Assembly: GCA_022768065.1 (NCBI GenBank)
Contig: JALELS010000002.1
Span: 1 to 64,000 of the forward strand
Length of the DNA stretch: 64,000 bases
Direction of reading: 5' to 3'
Origin: Ruminococcus sp.
GTDB lineage: Bacteria > Bacillota > Clostridia > Oscillospirales > Acutalibacteraceae
Made by a program: the position numbers and the translations under genes. Below the pieces are notes generated by a model that was not told where the DNA came from, made no database searches, and was given only the letters and a program-made list of their open reading frames with translations. Every line of letters starts with the position of its first letter. Position 1 is the stretch's first letter. Shown in pieces: positions 33,839 through 42,528 of the stretch.

Positions 33839-34651
33839 TCATATTTTGCGGTAGACAAGTATACCGAATTCGGCGCTCACCGTAAGTTTTTCCAGCTCCT
33901 CTACCCTTTTTTGTTCTTTAACTCCGGTTTTGTAATAGTATGGAGTCATTTTAAAAAGAGAAGATATGTCCTCGCCAGAATTCAAATCAAATTTGTATTT
34001 TACGTCGATTCTGTCCGTAAAATCAAAACCGTCAAGGTATGTATCCGAAACCTCGTTTTTGTAAGGCGTATCATATGCGGCGCACTTTAACTCCCACAGA
34101 TGATTTTCAAGCGGTATCACCATTATAAAAACAGCGTCTTTTTTTAATACTCTTTTAAATTCGGCACCGCAGTACGGCGAAAAAATTTCGAGTAAAATAT
34201 CGATGCTCAAATCCGCAAAAGGAAGAGAAAAAGAACTCGCCACCGCAAAATCAACATTTTCGGCGCGCTTTGCGGCAACGGTCAGCTCGTCCTTGGAAAT
34301 ATCCGTACCGAAAACAGAAAAAAGCGGCAGTGCGTCGGCAACAGCCTTTGTGTAGTACCCTTCGCCGCAGCCGCAGTCAAGCACATTTCCCTTTTGGGCG
34401 GCATACTTCTTTACGGTGTCGCACAGAGCACGTCTCAGCGGCTCATAATAACCTTTGGATAAAAATTCCCTACGTGAAACCGTCATAAGACGATTGTCAC
34501 CGTGATTTTTTTGACTGCTGCCCGTCAGCAAATTGACATAACCGCTCTTTGCAATATCAAAATTATGTCTGTTTTCGCAAATATAACTTTTTCCGTTTTT
34601 TACAAGAGGTTTTTTGCACACAGGGCAAATAAATCCGATATTATTCTTCAC
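33839..34651 (-). CDS. 23S rRNA (guanine-N1)-methyltransferase, RlmA-type
   Basis: This 270-residue protein has an N-terminal zinc site (CPVCKKPL then CENRHNFDIAKSGYVNLL, where Cys and His bind zinc). GDNRLMTVSRREFLSKGYYEP and a class I SAM-binding motif NVLDCGCGEGYYT follow. This is the RlmA/TlrB family that methylates G745 or G748 in 23S rRNA. Members at G748 confer tylosin or mycinamicin resistance, but I cannot tell which position is modified. It overlaps the HD-domain gene by 11 bases. Confidence 0.88.
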   Translation of the reverse strand: MKNNIGFICPVCKKPLVKNGKSYICENRHNFDIAKSGYVNLLTGSSQKNHGDNRLMTVSRREFLSKGYYEPLRRALCDTVKKYAAQKGNVLDCGCGEGYYTKAVADALPLFSVFGTDISKDELTVAAKRAENVDFAVASSFSLPFADLSIDILLEIFSPYCGAEFKRVLKKDAVFIMVIPLENHLWELKCAAYDTPYKNEVSDTYLDGFDFTDRIDVKYKFDLNSGEDISSLFKMTPYYYKTGVKEQKRVEELEKLTVSAEFGILVYRKI

Positions 34652-35141
34652 AATGCTTCTCCAAATACATTTCGTCTAACAGTTTTTTGCCTGTTTCCGT
34701 CCTGAAAATATTTTTTCTTGCCGCACGGACGGCTTTTTCGTCGAGCGAATCCTCAAATGCGTTTACAATAAAATCCGCTTCAATCAAAATTCTGTAATCC
34801 GGCGACATATCATCGGTATATGTGTGATGATGCGCCACAAGAAAACACACGCGCTCAATATTGTCTTTCGGAAAACCGAGAGAAGTCATAAGTTTGCGAG
34901 CTTCGTCCGGCCCCTCTTTTTCCTGATAACAACCTGCCGTACTGCCGTATTTTTTCTCACAGATATGTATTCCGATGTCATGCACCGCAGCGGCGGAAAG
35001 TAAAACATCCTTTGTTTTTTCATCTGTTTTTTCTCCGTCGGCAATTATTTCGGAAAAGGCACACACTTTAAGCATATGGTTAATGCGTTTTACGTCTCCG
35101 TTTAAATACTTAATCATTTCGCGCGTAAGTTCTTTATTCAT
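34641..35141 (-). CDS. HD-domain phosphohydrolase
   Basis: This 166-residue protein has the HD metal-binding set: His in RINHMLKVCAFSEII, the VHDIG doublet near residue 52, and VAHHHTYTDD further on. Such proteins hydrolyse phosphate esters of nucleotides or related molecules. The substrate is unknown. The ATG is chosen because GGTGA precedes it by five bases. An open frame 31 codons longer has no such site. It is cotranscribed with the rRNA methyltransferase. Confidence 0.82.
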   Translation of the reverse strand: MNKELTREMIKYLNGDVKRINHMLKVCAFSEIIADGEKTDEKTKDVLLSAAAVHDIGIHICEKKYGSTAGCYQEKEGPDEARKLMTSLGFPKDNIERVCFLVAHHHTYTDDMSPDYRILIEADFIVNAFEDSLDEKAVRAARKNIFRTETGKKLLDEMYLEKHCEE

Positions 35142-35195
35142 TTTATTCACCGAATTTATAATACAACCGTTAAAGCAAAATAGCAATAGTCGGCG

Positions 35196-35224
35196 TTGAC
35201 AAACAGAGCTTAAAAATGTATAAT
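35196..35224 (+). promoter_or_regulatory. Promoter of tRNA-Pro
   Basis: TTGACA and TATAAT are exactly 17 bases apart, a full consensus match, about 90 bases before the mature tRNA. The leader between them holds no gene. Confidence 0.85.
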
Positions 35225-35322
35225 ATCTAAGCATTTAAGCCAAACTTAATGCATTTTATGTCGGCTCTGCTGACCGATATATCGAAATTCACAGGAATAG
35301 CAAAGTAAAAAATCAAATACAT

Positions 35323-35398
35323 CGGGGTGTAGCGCAGTTGGTAGCGCGCCTGCTTTGGGAGCAGGATGCCGGGGGTTCGAGTCCCTTCACTCCGACCA
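35323..35398 (+). tRNA. tRNA-Pro (anticodon TGG)
   Basis: The cloverleaf has acceptor CGGGGTG/CACTCCG (one mismatch-tolerant pair), D-arm AGCGCAGTTGGTAGCGC, anticodon stem CCTGC/GCAGG with loop TTTGGGA, T-loop TTCGAGT and an encoded ACCA. The anticodon TGG can read all CCN codons. Confidence 0.95.
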
Positions 35399-35404
35399 AA
35401 ATTT

Positions 35405-35446
35405 TGACCGAAAGCAAAGTTTTTTCTCTGCTTTCGGTCATTTTTT
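35405..35446 (+). terminator. Terminator of tRNA-Pro
   Basis: TGACCGAAAGCA and its perfect complement enclose a 12-nt loop and are followed by TTTTTT. Confidence 0.9.
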
Positions 35447-35593
35447 ACGCTTTTTTAGGTATTTTACCTCCGCTTTCGAGAAGAGTATTTTTTCTGCGAC
35501 CACACAATCAAATGCGGACTGAAAATTTCTTTTTCTTTGTTTACAACGGTGCAGAATTTAAGTGATATTTAAGCCCTAAAAGCAGGCATTTAC

Positions 35594-36070
35594 TTATTCG
35601 GTTTCCGTGCGAACAGTAAACACATCCGGAATATTGAAAACCTCTTTTTTCAAAAACACCGGATAAAAGTATTCATCCTTTAATTGAGCAAACTCCAACC
35701 ACTCAAAAGTGTTTATGCGATCACCTTCGTTTGTTGTGAAAATTTTGCCCCGCGATAATAAATCGGTATCTGTTATATCCATTAAAAAATAAATGCACAA
35801 TTCGTGGTAATGCAGATTATCGACATCTTCCGTAAAAAATGCTTGGTTTAGCCAAACAGGGCGGACAATCTTAGGTGTTACACCTAATTCCTCCCGAATC
35901 TCTCTGACAACGGCATTTTCCGCAGTTTCTCCTATTGCGACCCTTCCGCCGGGTAGATAGTAATACGGAGACCGTTCATCATGCATTGCTAAAATTTTAC
36001 CGTCGGAAATTATCATAGCACATACTCTGTAATTAAACTTTTCATTGCCTATCTTAAAGGAAATATCCAT
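35594..36070 (-). CDS. NUDIX hydrolase
   Basis: This 158-residue protein contains a complete Nudix box, GRVAIGETAENAVVREIREE (residues ~42-61), with LGV after it, so the metal-binding Glu residues are intact. It hydrolyses a nucleoside diphosphate linked to another group. The substrate is not determinable. The YYLPGGRV entry is the common form in small Firmicutes Nudix proteins. It appears monocistronic. Confidence 0.9.
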   Translation of the reverse strand: MDISFKIGNEKFNYRVCAMIISDGKILAMHDERSPYYYLPGGRVAIGETAENAVVREIREELGVTPKIVRPVWLNQAFFTEDVDNLHYHELCIYFLMDITDTDLLSRGKIFTTNEGDRINTFEWLEFAQLKDEYFYPVFLKKEVFNIPDVFTVRTETE

Positions 36071-36151
36071 TCGATTTTCCCCCTCTTATTTTGATGAATT
36101 GAATTGATTATATCATACAATTAAATAATAATCTACAAATAGACGCATAAC

Positions 36152-36185
36152 AGCCCACCGCCGCAGAATACTGCGGCGGTGGGCT
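36152..36185. repeat. Perfect GC-rich hairpin
   Basis: Perfect 15-bp arms (AGCCCACCGCCGCAG and complement) surround AATA. There is no T-run on either side, so a plain intrinsic terminator is unlikely. It lies in a 230-base gap between the NUDIX gene and the interrupted SDR gene, with nothing else recognisable. Confidence 0.7.
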
Positions 36186-36300
36186 TGTATATTATCTTTA
36201 TGTCGGCGTGGTGGAGTTGAGACGTTCCTTTACTTTTATTATAAGCATATATATCGGAGCGGAAACAAGGCGATATTTTGTGTGATTTAATACTTACACA

Positions 36301-37137
36301 TTATGCCTTTGTTTGCGGCTTTAACGGGCCGTAGAAATAGCTTGCCGTTGCGCCGCCGTCAATTAAAAAAGTCGAACCGCTGATAAATGCACCCTTATCG
36401 CTCATGAGAAGCTCCGCAACATTGGCGACTTCATCCGCTGTGCCCGGGCGGCCTGCCGGACAATTTGCAAACATATTCTTATAGAAGTCTCCGCGAGGAC
36501 CGTTGAACTCATCGAGCGCCAGAGGGGTTACGATAATACCCGGAGCAATGTCATTGAGCCGTGCACCGCGTTTGCCCCACTCCACCGCCTGTGCCATAAC
36601 GCGTTTTTCATTGCAGCGCTTTGCCATCTGATAGGCGTGCAGGGTATCTCGGATGTTTTCGGGCTGTAAAAAATCAAGCTTTAACAGGTCTTCTGTGGGA
36701 GTTGTGGCAAGCAGCTCATCCTGCTCGGCGGTCAGCGCAGGCATACGCTAACCCGACTGGCTTGAAATTGTGACGCCGACACCTCCGGGAGCTATGACCT
36801 TTCCCACCTCCTCCAACAGCACTGCCGTACCGTAAAGGTCGACTTTTAAAATGGCTTCAATCGGAGCCTGACTCGGGGAAACGCCTGCGGCATTTACAAG
36901 CATCTTGATTTCGCCGTACTTTTGACCCTCTGCAATCATGTTTTTAATGGAAACTCTGTCGGACAAATCCATTTCCGTGGGTACTGCATCAAAGCCTGCC
37001 TCGTTCATAATTTCGGCAGCTGCCTGTGCATTTTCAATTCTTTTATCGCCCACCACGATTTTCATACCTGCACCCATACGGCGTGCAATAGCCATACCGA
37101 TTTGCCCGGCACCTGCCCAAAGCATTACATTTTTCAT
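36301..37137 (-). pseudogene. SDR-family oxidoreductase interrupted by an in-frame amber codon
   Basis: Two open segments in one frame are separated only by TAG at 36748-36750: ...VTISSQSG, stop, RMPALTAEQDELL.... Joined, they give a ~278-residue short-chain dehydrogenase with an N-terminal GAGQIGMAIARRMG nucleotide-binding motif, LVNAAGVSP, the catalytic Ser in ISSQSG, YQMAK as the Tyr-Lys pair, and a normal SDR end ISGSTFLIDGGA. The downstream half has an ATG but no good ribosome binding site. Without suppression the gene is inactive. It starts four bases inside the flavodoxin gene, so it was coupled to it. A sequencing error cannot be excluded. Confidence 0.8.
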
Positions 37138-37649
37138 AATTTAACCTCTCTAACCCATGCGCCGAGCGCCGATTCTGCGCTGTCAACATTACTGCCGCAG
37201 ATAGCTAGACCTTTTGTGACAATTGCTCCGTGCGCGGATTTTTGAATGTCTTGCACCGTTCCCGAAAGTCCGCTGCCCTCATGGGTGCAAAACGGATGAA
37301 TCGTTTTTCCCGTAAAATCATAGTTTTCGAGAAATGTATAAACCGCCATCGGCATTGTACCCCAATAGTTTGGATAACCGATGTAAATTTCGTCGTAGGC
37401 GTCAAGATTATCGGGAAGATTCAGCACCTTAGGACGAGCTTTCTTTTGCAAATCCGCCTTTGCCTCGGCAATGCAGGTTTGGTAATTTTCGGAATACGGA
37501 TGTACCTGCTCGATCTTGAAAAGTTCGCCGTCGGTCAAATCGGCAAGCATTTTTGCCGCTTTTTCTGTATTGCCGACGGTAATACGGCGGTATGCACCGC
37601 CAAAGTAGTTTTCTCCCGCACGGGAATAAAATGCGATTAAAACAGCCAT
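37134..37649 (-). CDS. Flavodoxin-like protein
   Basis: This 171-residue protein begins AVLIAFYSRAGENYFGG, has VGNTEKAAKMLADL at the FMN phosphate site, and IYIGYPNYWGTMPMAVYTFLE plus HPFCTHEGSGLSGTVQDIQ, which are conserved in the flavodoxin_4 group of single-domain flavoproteins. It probably transfers electrons through FMN. The ATG is chosen for AAAGGAG seven bases upstream. It is coupled to the interrupted SDR gene by a four-base overlap. Confidence 0.88.
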   Translation of the reverse strand: MAVLIAFYSRAGENYFGGAYRRITVGNTEKAAKMLADLTDGELFKIEQVHPYSENYQTCIAEAKADLQKKARPKVLNLPDNLDAYDEIYIGYPNYWGTMPMAVYTFLENYDFTGKTIHPFCTHEGSGLSGTVQDIQKSAHGAIVTKGLAICGSNVDSAESALGAWVREVKL

Positions 37650-37842
37650 ATTAAATCTCCTTTCCCGTTTCATAAGCCTGTTTTATTGATGGGCGCCTGT
37701 ATGAGCTGTCTTTAAGCAAGCGAGCGCTTTCATAAGAAACCCTCTGAATCATTTATGACTATATTATAATCACAAAAAGTATGACAATCAATTTTGCTTT
37801 CGGACCTTTTAGATAAGAAAAACTTATACAAAAGCAAAAAAT

Positions 37843-37875
37843 ACTGCCGAGAAAGGTTAACGCCTCTCCGGCAGT
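37843..37875 (-). terminator. Hairpin after the LysR gene
   Basis: ACTGCCG...CGGCAGT arms with imperfect extension enclose TTAACG. A-rich sequence lies beyond, giving a T-run on the minus strand. Confidence 0.7.
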
Positions 37876-37888
37876 TTAAAACAATATA

Positions 37889-37984
37889 TTATAAATATCT
37901 GCCCGTTTTACCAAGCGGAATATCGACATCTATGTTTTTCAGGTTGTGAACTTTTGCTCCGCGAATCAGCAGCTTATCAATCAT
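37889..37984 (-). pseudogene. N-terminal remnant of a UvrA-like ATPase gene
   Basis: The frame reads MIDKLLIRGAKVHNLKNIDV, then DIPLGK. This matches the N-terminus of UvrA and UvrA-like drug-resistance proteins, just before the Walker A region. After PLGK the similarity ends and a stop follows, so only ~28 codons remain. It overlaps the LysR stop by a few bases, which suggests that a LysR-uvrA-like operon was cut by a deletion. Confidence 0.6.
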
Positions 37985-38900
37985 TTTCTGTCGTCCTATT
38001 CTCAGTGATATTATTACGGTTTTCAAATTGTGCTTTAAGCAGTTCGGCAAACTCCTCCACATAGTAACCGGAGTTGCCCTTTTTCCAAAATGCACAGTAA
38101 TTGCGCAAAATGGGTTCTTCGCCGCGCATCAACGGGAGCACGGTGACGGATGTACCTGCCGCAGATGACTTCCCTGCCCCGTCAACATGGAGAAAGCCCT
38201 TGCGCCCGATCACCATAAGTCGGGCTTCTTCTAAATTCTCCGCGTACAAGAATTCCCCGTGGAAACCGATCACATCGCGATAGTATTCCTGCTCCGTTTC
38301 CCGTTGAGCCTCGGATGTGACCAAAATGCAGGGAATATTTTTAAGTTCCGACGGTGAAATTCGCTTCATTTGTGCCGGCAGACTGTGTGCGGACAATTCA
38401 ATACAGCTGCGGCACGTTGTCAAAAGCAGATTGACATATTCATCGGAAAATGTGCGGCGCTGATCGTTAAATACAAGATCCGCTTCTTCTGTGCGAAGCA
38501 GAGAGAACAGCTCCTCGTGGTTGCCGTAAATAACGGACACTTCCACATTCGGGTGCTTTTCGGAGAAAAGCTCCAGCGCTCTGTTAAACTCTGCGCCCGT
38601 ATAACAGCGCAGATAACCGATTTTTAAAGATGCTCTGTTGCCGTTTGCTATTTTTGCCGCCTCGCTGCACATCTGCTCAAAGTCAGCCGTCAGAATTAGA
38701 CTTTTACGATAAAAATATTCGCCTGCCGGCGTAAGGGTAAACGTGCGGTTTTTGCGCTCCAAAAGTCGGAACCCCAATTCACGTTCCAATGTCTGTATCT
38801 GCTGAGAAACGGCGGATTGCGAAATAAAATTTTCCTCTGCCGCTTTTGAAAAGCTGTTCAGTCGGACAACGGACTGGAAATATTTGAGTTGTTTCAGCAT
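37977..38900 (-). CDS. LysR-family transcriptional regulator
   Basis: This 307-residue protein has a typical N-terminal winged helix (FQSVVRLNSFSKAAEENF, then SQSAVSQQIQTLERELGFRLL) and a C-terminal effector-binding region beginning near residue 90 (LKIGYLRCYTGAEFNRALE). The ligand is unknown. It is on the same strand as the flavodoxin and SDR genes, ~330 bases upstream of them, and may control them, but a terminator lies between. Confidence 0.9.
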   Translation of the reverse strand: MLKQLKYFQSVVRLNSFSKAAEENFISQSAVSQQIQTLERELGFRLLERKNRTFTLTPAGEYFYRKSLILTADFEQMCSEAAKIANGNRASLKIGYLRCYTGAEFNRALELFSEKHPNVEVSVIYGNHEELFSLLRTEEADLVFNDQRRTFSDEYVNLLLTTCRSCIELSAHSLPAQMKRISPSELKNIPCILVTSEAQRETEQEYYRDVIGFHGEFLYAENLEEARLMVIGRKGFLHVDGAGKSSAAGTSVTVLPLMRGEEPILRNYCAFWKKGNSGYYVEEFAELLKAQFENRNNITENRTTEND

Positions 38901-39082
38901 AATTTTGCCCCATTCATAGTTTTACGTTTTGCAATTACACAAACGACTTTACTGCCTTTGATTATATCACACAGCCGCAAAATATTCTATCGTCGTTACG
39001 GCACAATCTTTCTCTTTTGCAGGAATAAATAACTGCGGCGGCACATAATGTTAAATAAATATGTATATACTGGCGGCGTATT

Positions 39083-39622
39083 ATGGAACGAAAATTATCC
39101 GTTTGGCAGTTTTCGGGCTTTGCCTTTACTGCGCTTATAGGAACACTCCTGCATTTTTTGTATGATTGGACGCACCGCAGCATCGCGGCGGCCGTGTTTT
39201 CCGCCGTAAACGAATCCACATGGGAGCATATGAAGCTGTTGTTTTTCCCGATGCTTGTTTTTGCTTTGATACAACACAGATTTTTTAAAGAATATAAGGT
39301 GTTTTGGTGTATCAAGGCTTTAGGAATTTTAACAGGTCTTGCCCTCATTCCGGTGTTGTTTTACACTTACAACGGTGTGTTCGGAAAATCGCCCGACATA
39401 GTGAATATCATGATATTTTTTATTTCGGCGGCAGGCGCATTTGCCTTAGAAATGCTGTTATTTAAGAAAGGATGTCTGCATTGTAAAAAAACGCATCTGC
39501 CGTTTGCGGCAATATGCCTTATTGCAGTATTGTTTATGATATTTACTTTTTACACACCGAGAATACCGCTGTTTCGCGACCCGATTGACGGAACATACGG
39601 AATAACGACAGTCGGTATATGA
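39083..39622 (+). CDS. DUF6512-like membrane protein
   Basis: This 179-residue protein has five to six membrane helices. The conserved blocks LLHFLYDWTHRS and SAVNESTWEHMKLLFFP match what I recall of DUF6512, a family of small Firmicutes membrane proteins of unknown function. The invariant Asn-Glu-Ser-Thr-Trp-Glu-His string looks like a functional site facing the membrane. It is monocistronic and is followed by a terminator. Confidence 0.75.
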   Translation: MERKLSVWQFSGFAFTALIGTLLHFLYDWTHRSIAAAVFSAVNESTWEHMKLLFFPMLVFALIQHRFFKEYKVFWCIKALGILTGLALIPVLFYTYNGVFGKSPDIVNIMIFFISAAGAFALEMLLFKKGCLHCKKTHLPFAAICLIAVLFMIFTFYTPRIPLFRDPIDGTYGITTVGI

Positions 39623-39638
39623 AATTGCAAATTCGTAT

Positions 39639-39676
39639 AAAAGGGCTTTAAAAACCTATGTTTTTAAAGCCCTTTT
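39639..39676. terminator. Bidirectional terminator overlapping the end of the YbaK-type gene
   Basis: Perfect 17-bp arms (AAAAGGGCTTTAAAAAC and complement) surround CTAT. The right arm encodes the last residues and stop codon of the convergent editing-domain gene. Confidence 0.88.
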
Positions 39677-40203
39677 ACAGTTGTATATCTGTGATGCACC
39701 GCAGGCAGGAATTTATTTAAAACGTCAGTTGTTCTGAGCTTTAAGCTCGACGTATTTACGCAAGGATGACAGCCTAAGAATTCATATTTTAAGACGTCCT
39801 CGTCTATAAGCAAATCGACTCTGTTATCCGCATCGTTCATAAGCCCCATAACGCTTAATGAACCGGGTGATATATTCAAGAAGCTCTCCATATACTCCTT
39901 CGGTGCAAACGAAAGCCGTGAAGAACCTATTTGCGAAGAGACTGTCTTTGTATTAAATCTTTTATCGCCTTGCATCATTAAAAGATAAAATGCGGTTTTA
40001 TTGGAATTACAGAGAAGAAGATTTTTGCAGACGACTGCCGGATATAAGGCTTTGTCGATTTCTGCGCAAGCCTCCATGGTAAACGCCGCCTCGTGATCGA
40101 TACGCATATACTCTATTTTTAATTTGTCAAGCATATCATACACAGCATTTTCTTTAGGCAACCGATTTTCCGTATTTTTCGGTCTTCCGTTATAAAGATT
40201 CAA
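39664..40203 (-). CDS. YbaK/ProX-type aminoacyl-tRNA editing protein
   Basis: This 179-residue protein belongs to the free-standing prolyl-tRNA editing domain group. It shows EYMRIDHEAAFTMEAC, CKNLLLCNSNKTAFYLLMMQGDKRF (outline) with the Lys needed for deacylation, and the C-terminal LGCHPCVNTSSLKLRT. Related ProX enzymes clear Ala-tRNAPro. Its coding end lies within a terminator stem. A tRNA-Pro gene lies 4 kb away, without an obvious link. Confidence 0.85.
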   Translation of the reverse strand: MNLYNGRPKNTENRLPKENAVYDMLDKLKIEYMRIDHEAAFTMEACAEIDKALYPAVVCKNLLLCNSNKTAFYLLMMQGDKRFNTKTVSSQIGSSRLSFAPKEYMESFLNISPGSLSVMGLMNDADNRVDLLIDEDVLKYEFLGCHPCVNTSSLKLRTTDVLNKFLPAVHHRYTTVKGL

Positions 40204-40273
40204 TTAAGTCACCGCCGAAATCGGATATTTTTTGATATTTTACCACAAAATACGCTCTGTTTCAAATTGGCTA

Positions 40274-40304
40274 TTGACAACACAATAACAAGGGAGCCTA
40301 TAAT
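40274..40304 (+). promoter_or_regulatory. Promoter of the first MATE gene
   Basis: TTGACA and TATAAT are both perfect, but the 19-base spacer is two longer than ideal. It lies 32 bases before the ATG. Confidence 0.55.
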
Positions 40305-40335
40305 ATAGCATAGTTTTTGGGAGAATTGCTGTATT

Positions 40336-41691
40336 ATGGAACAAAACCTCACAAACGGCAGTGTATTTAAAAATATAATCAAATTTTCGCTGCCGTATCT
40401 TTTATCATATTTTCTGCAAACACTGTACGGTATGGCAGATCTTATAATCATCGGTCGGTTTGACGGCGTAGAGGGAACTACCGCCGTATCAATAGGCAGT
40501 CAGGTAATGCATATGCTGACCGTAATGATAGTGGGACTTGCTATGGGGTCAACCGTAAACATAGGCAGAGCCGTAGGAGCCGGCGACAGAGAAAACGCCT
40601 CTGAGAATATAGGTAATACGGTAACGCTGTTTATGTCGCTGTCGGCGGTTCTGACTGTACTTTTGCTTCTTCTGACAAAGCCTATCACGGCGGTTATGTC
40701 CACTCCGGCGGAGGCTGTAACGGGCACAATAAAATATCTTACCGTATGCTTTCTCGGCATACCGTTTATAGTAGCATACAATATAATAAGCTCGGTATTT
40801 CGCGGATTGGGCGACTCAAAAAGCCCCATGTATTTTGTGGCGACAGCCTGTGTTGTAAATATTTGTCTTGATATTGTATTTATCGGTGCTTGCGATATGG
40901 GTCCTCTCGGCGCCGCACTCGGCACTACGCTTTCGCAAGCGGTAAGCGTCATAGTTTCGCTCTTATTCATAAAAAAATCAAAGAGCAATATAAGCATTAA
41001 AAAAAGCAACTTAAAGCCGAAAAAGCGCACAATAGGCGGACTGTTGAGAATAGGTATACCCGTATCGCTTCAGGACGGATTCATACAGATATCATTTATA
41101 GTTATAACGATAATAGCAAACCGCAGAGGGCTTACCGATGCCGCCGCTGTGGGCATAGTCGAAAAAATAATCGGTTTTTTGTTCCTTGTACCCTCTTCGA
41201 TGCTTTCATCAATATCGGCTCTCGGCGCTCAGAATATAGGCGCCGGCAAACCCGAAAGAGCCGTTAAAACAATGTGGTACGCTATGTCGATTGCGGTAAC
41301 ATTCGGTGTTATCGTATCCGTCATTATGCAGTTTGCCGCAGAGCCCGTAATCGGTCTTTTCACATCGGACAAAGCTGCCATGATATCGGGCGGCAACTAT
41401 ATGCGCGGATATATTTTCGACTGCCTTTTCGGAGGAATACAATTCTGCTTCAGCGGATATTTCTGCGCAAACGGAAAATCGGAGCTGTCGTTTATACACA
41501 ACACCGTATCGATTTTGACTGTGCGGATTCCCGGGGCATACCTTATGTCAAAGCTTTTCCCGGAGACGCTTTTGCCGATGGGACTGGCGTCGGCGGCAGG
41601 GTCGCTTTTGTCCGTTTTCATTTGTCTCATTATGTTCTTTGTGCTCATGCAAAAAGATAAGAACAAATCAAAATGCAAAGCTGCAAAATAA
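40336..41691 (+). CDS. MATE-family efflux transporter
   Basis: This 451-residue protein has twelve membrane helices in two halves. It begins FKNIIKFSLPYLLSYFLQTLYGMADLIIIG (outline), the classic MATE entry, and has SVFRGLGDSKSPMYFV near residue 155 and GAQNIGAGKPERA in the second half. These transporters export drugs or metabolites using Na+ or H+ gradients. Substrate unknown. It is monocistronic between its own promoter and a bidirectional terminator. Confidence 0.93.
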   Translation: MEQNLTNGSVFKNIIKFSLPYLLSYFLQTLYGMADLIIIGRFDGVEGTTAVSIGSQVMHMLTVMIVGLAMGSTVNIGRAVGAGDRENASENIGNTVTLFMSLSAVLTVLLLLLTKPITAVMSTPAEAVTGTIKYLTVCFLGIPFIVAYNIISSVFRGLGDSKSPMYFVATACVVNICLDIVFIGACDMGPLGAALGTTLSQAVSVIVSLLFIKKSKSNISIKKSNLKPKKRTIGGLLRIGIPVSLQDGFIQISFIVITIIANRRGLTDAAAVGIVEKIIGFLFLVPSSMLSSISALGAQNIGAGKPERAVKTMWYAMSIAVTFGVIVSVIMQFAAEPVIGLFTSDKAAMISGGNYMRGYIFDCLFGGIQFCFSGYFCANGKSELSFIHNTVSILTVRIPGAYLMSKLFPETLLPMGLASAAGSLLSVFICLIMFFVLMQKDKNKSKCKAAK

Positions 41692-41704
41692 TTAAAAAAT
41701 ATAG

Positions 41705-41742
41705 AAAACGGTCTGTAAAACTTTTGTTTCACAGACCGTTTT
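41705..41742. terminator. Bidirectional terminator between MATE and trpXYZ-type genes
   Basis: Perfect 12-bp arms (AAAACGGTCTGT and complement) around a 14-nt loop, between convergent genes. Confidence 0.9.
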
Positions 41743-41754
41743 ATTGTGTAAAAT

Positions 41755-42528
41755 TCAATTACCGCATTCAATGCTTATCTTATTAAATATTTCGAGGATA
41801 TCGTCTATCGACGTATTCTTTTTATCCTCACCCGCCTTGTCAAGTATGATATTTCCCCTGTCCATCATAACAAGGCGTGTGCCGTACTCCACGGCATAGC
41901 GCAGATTGTGAGTTACCATAACAGCCGTCAGTTTTTTCTGCTTAACCACCTTATCGGTAAGCTCCATAATTATTTCCGCGGTCTTTGGGTCAAGTGCGGC
42001 GGTGTGCTCATCAAGGATAAGAAAGTCTATCGGGGTTAATGTTGCCATAATAAGTGAAACCGCCTGACGCTGACCGCCCGACAGCGAGCCCATTTTCACG
42101 TGCAATTTATCCTCAAGTCCGAGGCCGAGCGACGCGAGCTGCTCACGGTAAAAATCATACCGTTTTTTATTGAGCGCAAACGATAAGCCGAAGGGTTTAC
42201 CCTTATTGTCGGCAAGGGACATATTTTCGAGTATTGTCATATTCGGGCAATTGCCCATCGAGGGATTTTGGTACACTCTGCCGATATAGGCATAGCGTTC
42301 AAAATCTTTTTTCTTATTCACGCATTTACCGTTTATAAGAACTTCGCCTGCGTTTACGGGTATACTGCCGCATATTATATTTAGCATGGAGGTTTTTCCG
42401 CTGCCGTTTGAGCCTATTACGGAGACGAACTCACCGTCATTTACGGTAAAATTAAAATCGTCGAAAAGGCACATCTCCGTTACGAGTCCGGGATTATATA
42501 TTTTTGAAATATGCTTAAGCTCTAACAT
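41755..42528 (-). CDS. ABC transporter ATP-binding protein, tryptophan transporter (TrpZ-like)
   Basis: This 257-residue ATPase has Walker A IGSNGSGKTSMLN, signature LSGGQRQAVSLIMA, Walker B FLILDEHTAALDPK and an H-loop in MVTHNLRYAVEYG. The Walker B continuation DEHTAALDP is typical of the small group that pairs with two-domain permeases of this family. The Trp T-box upstream indicates tryptophan as substrate. It overlaps the permease gene by 14 bases. Confidence 0.9.
   Translation of the reverse strand: MLELKHISKIYNPGLVTEMCLFDDFNFTVNDGEFVSVIGSNGSGKTSMLNIICGSIPVNAGEVLINGKCVNKKKDFERYAYIGRVYQNPSMGNCPNMTILENMSLADNKGKPFGLSFALNKKRYDFYREQLASLGLGLEDKLHVKMGSLSGGQRQAVSLIMATLTPIDFLILDEHTAALDPKTAEIIMELTDKVVKQKKLTAVMVTHNLRYAVEYGTRLVMMDRGNIILDKAGEDKKNTSIDDILEIFNKISIECGN

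Noticed and set aside
36301-37137. UAG reassigned to an amino acid throughout this genome
   Set aside because: UAG ends bceR exactly where the family ends and also ends the methyltransferase. Two in-frame cases are better explained as nonsense mutations, though suppression is kept as a check.
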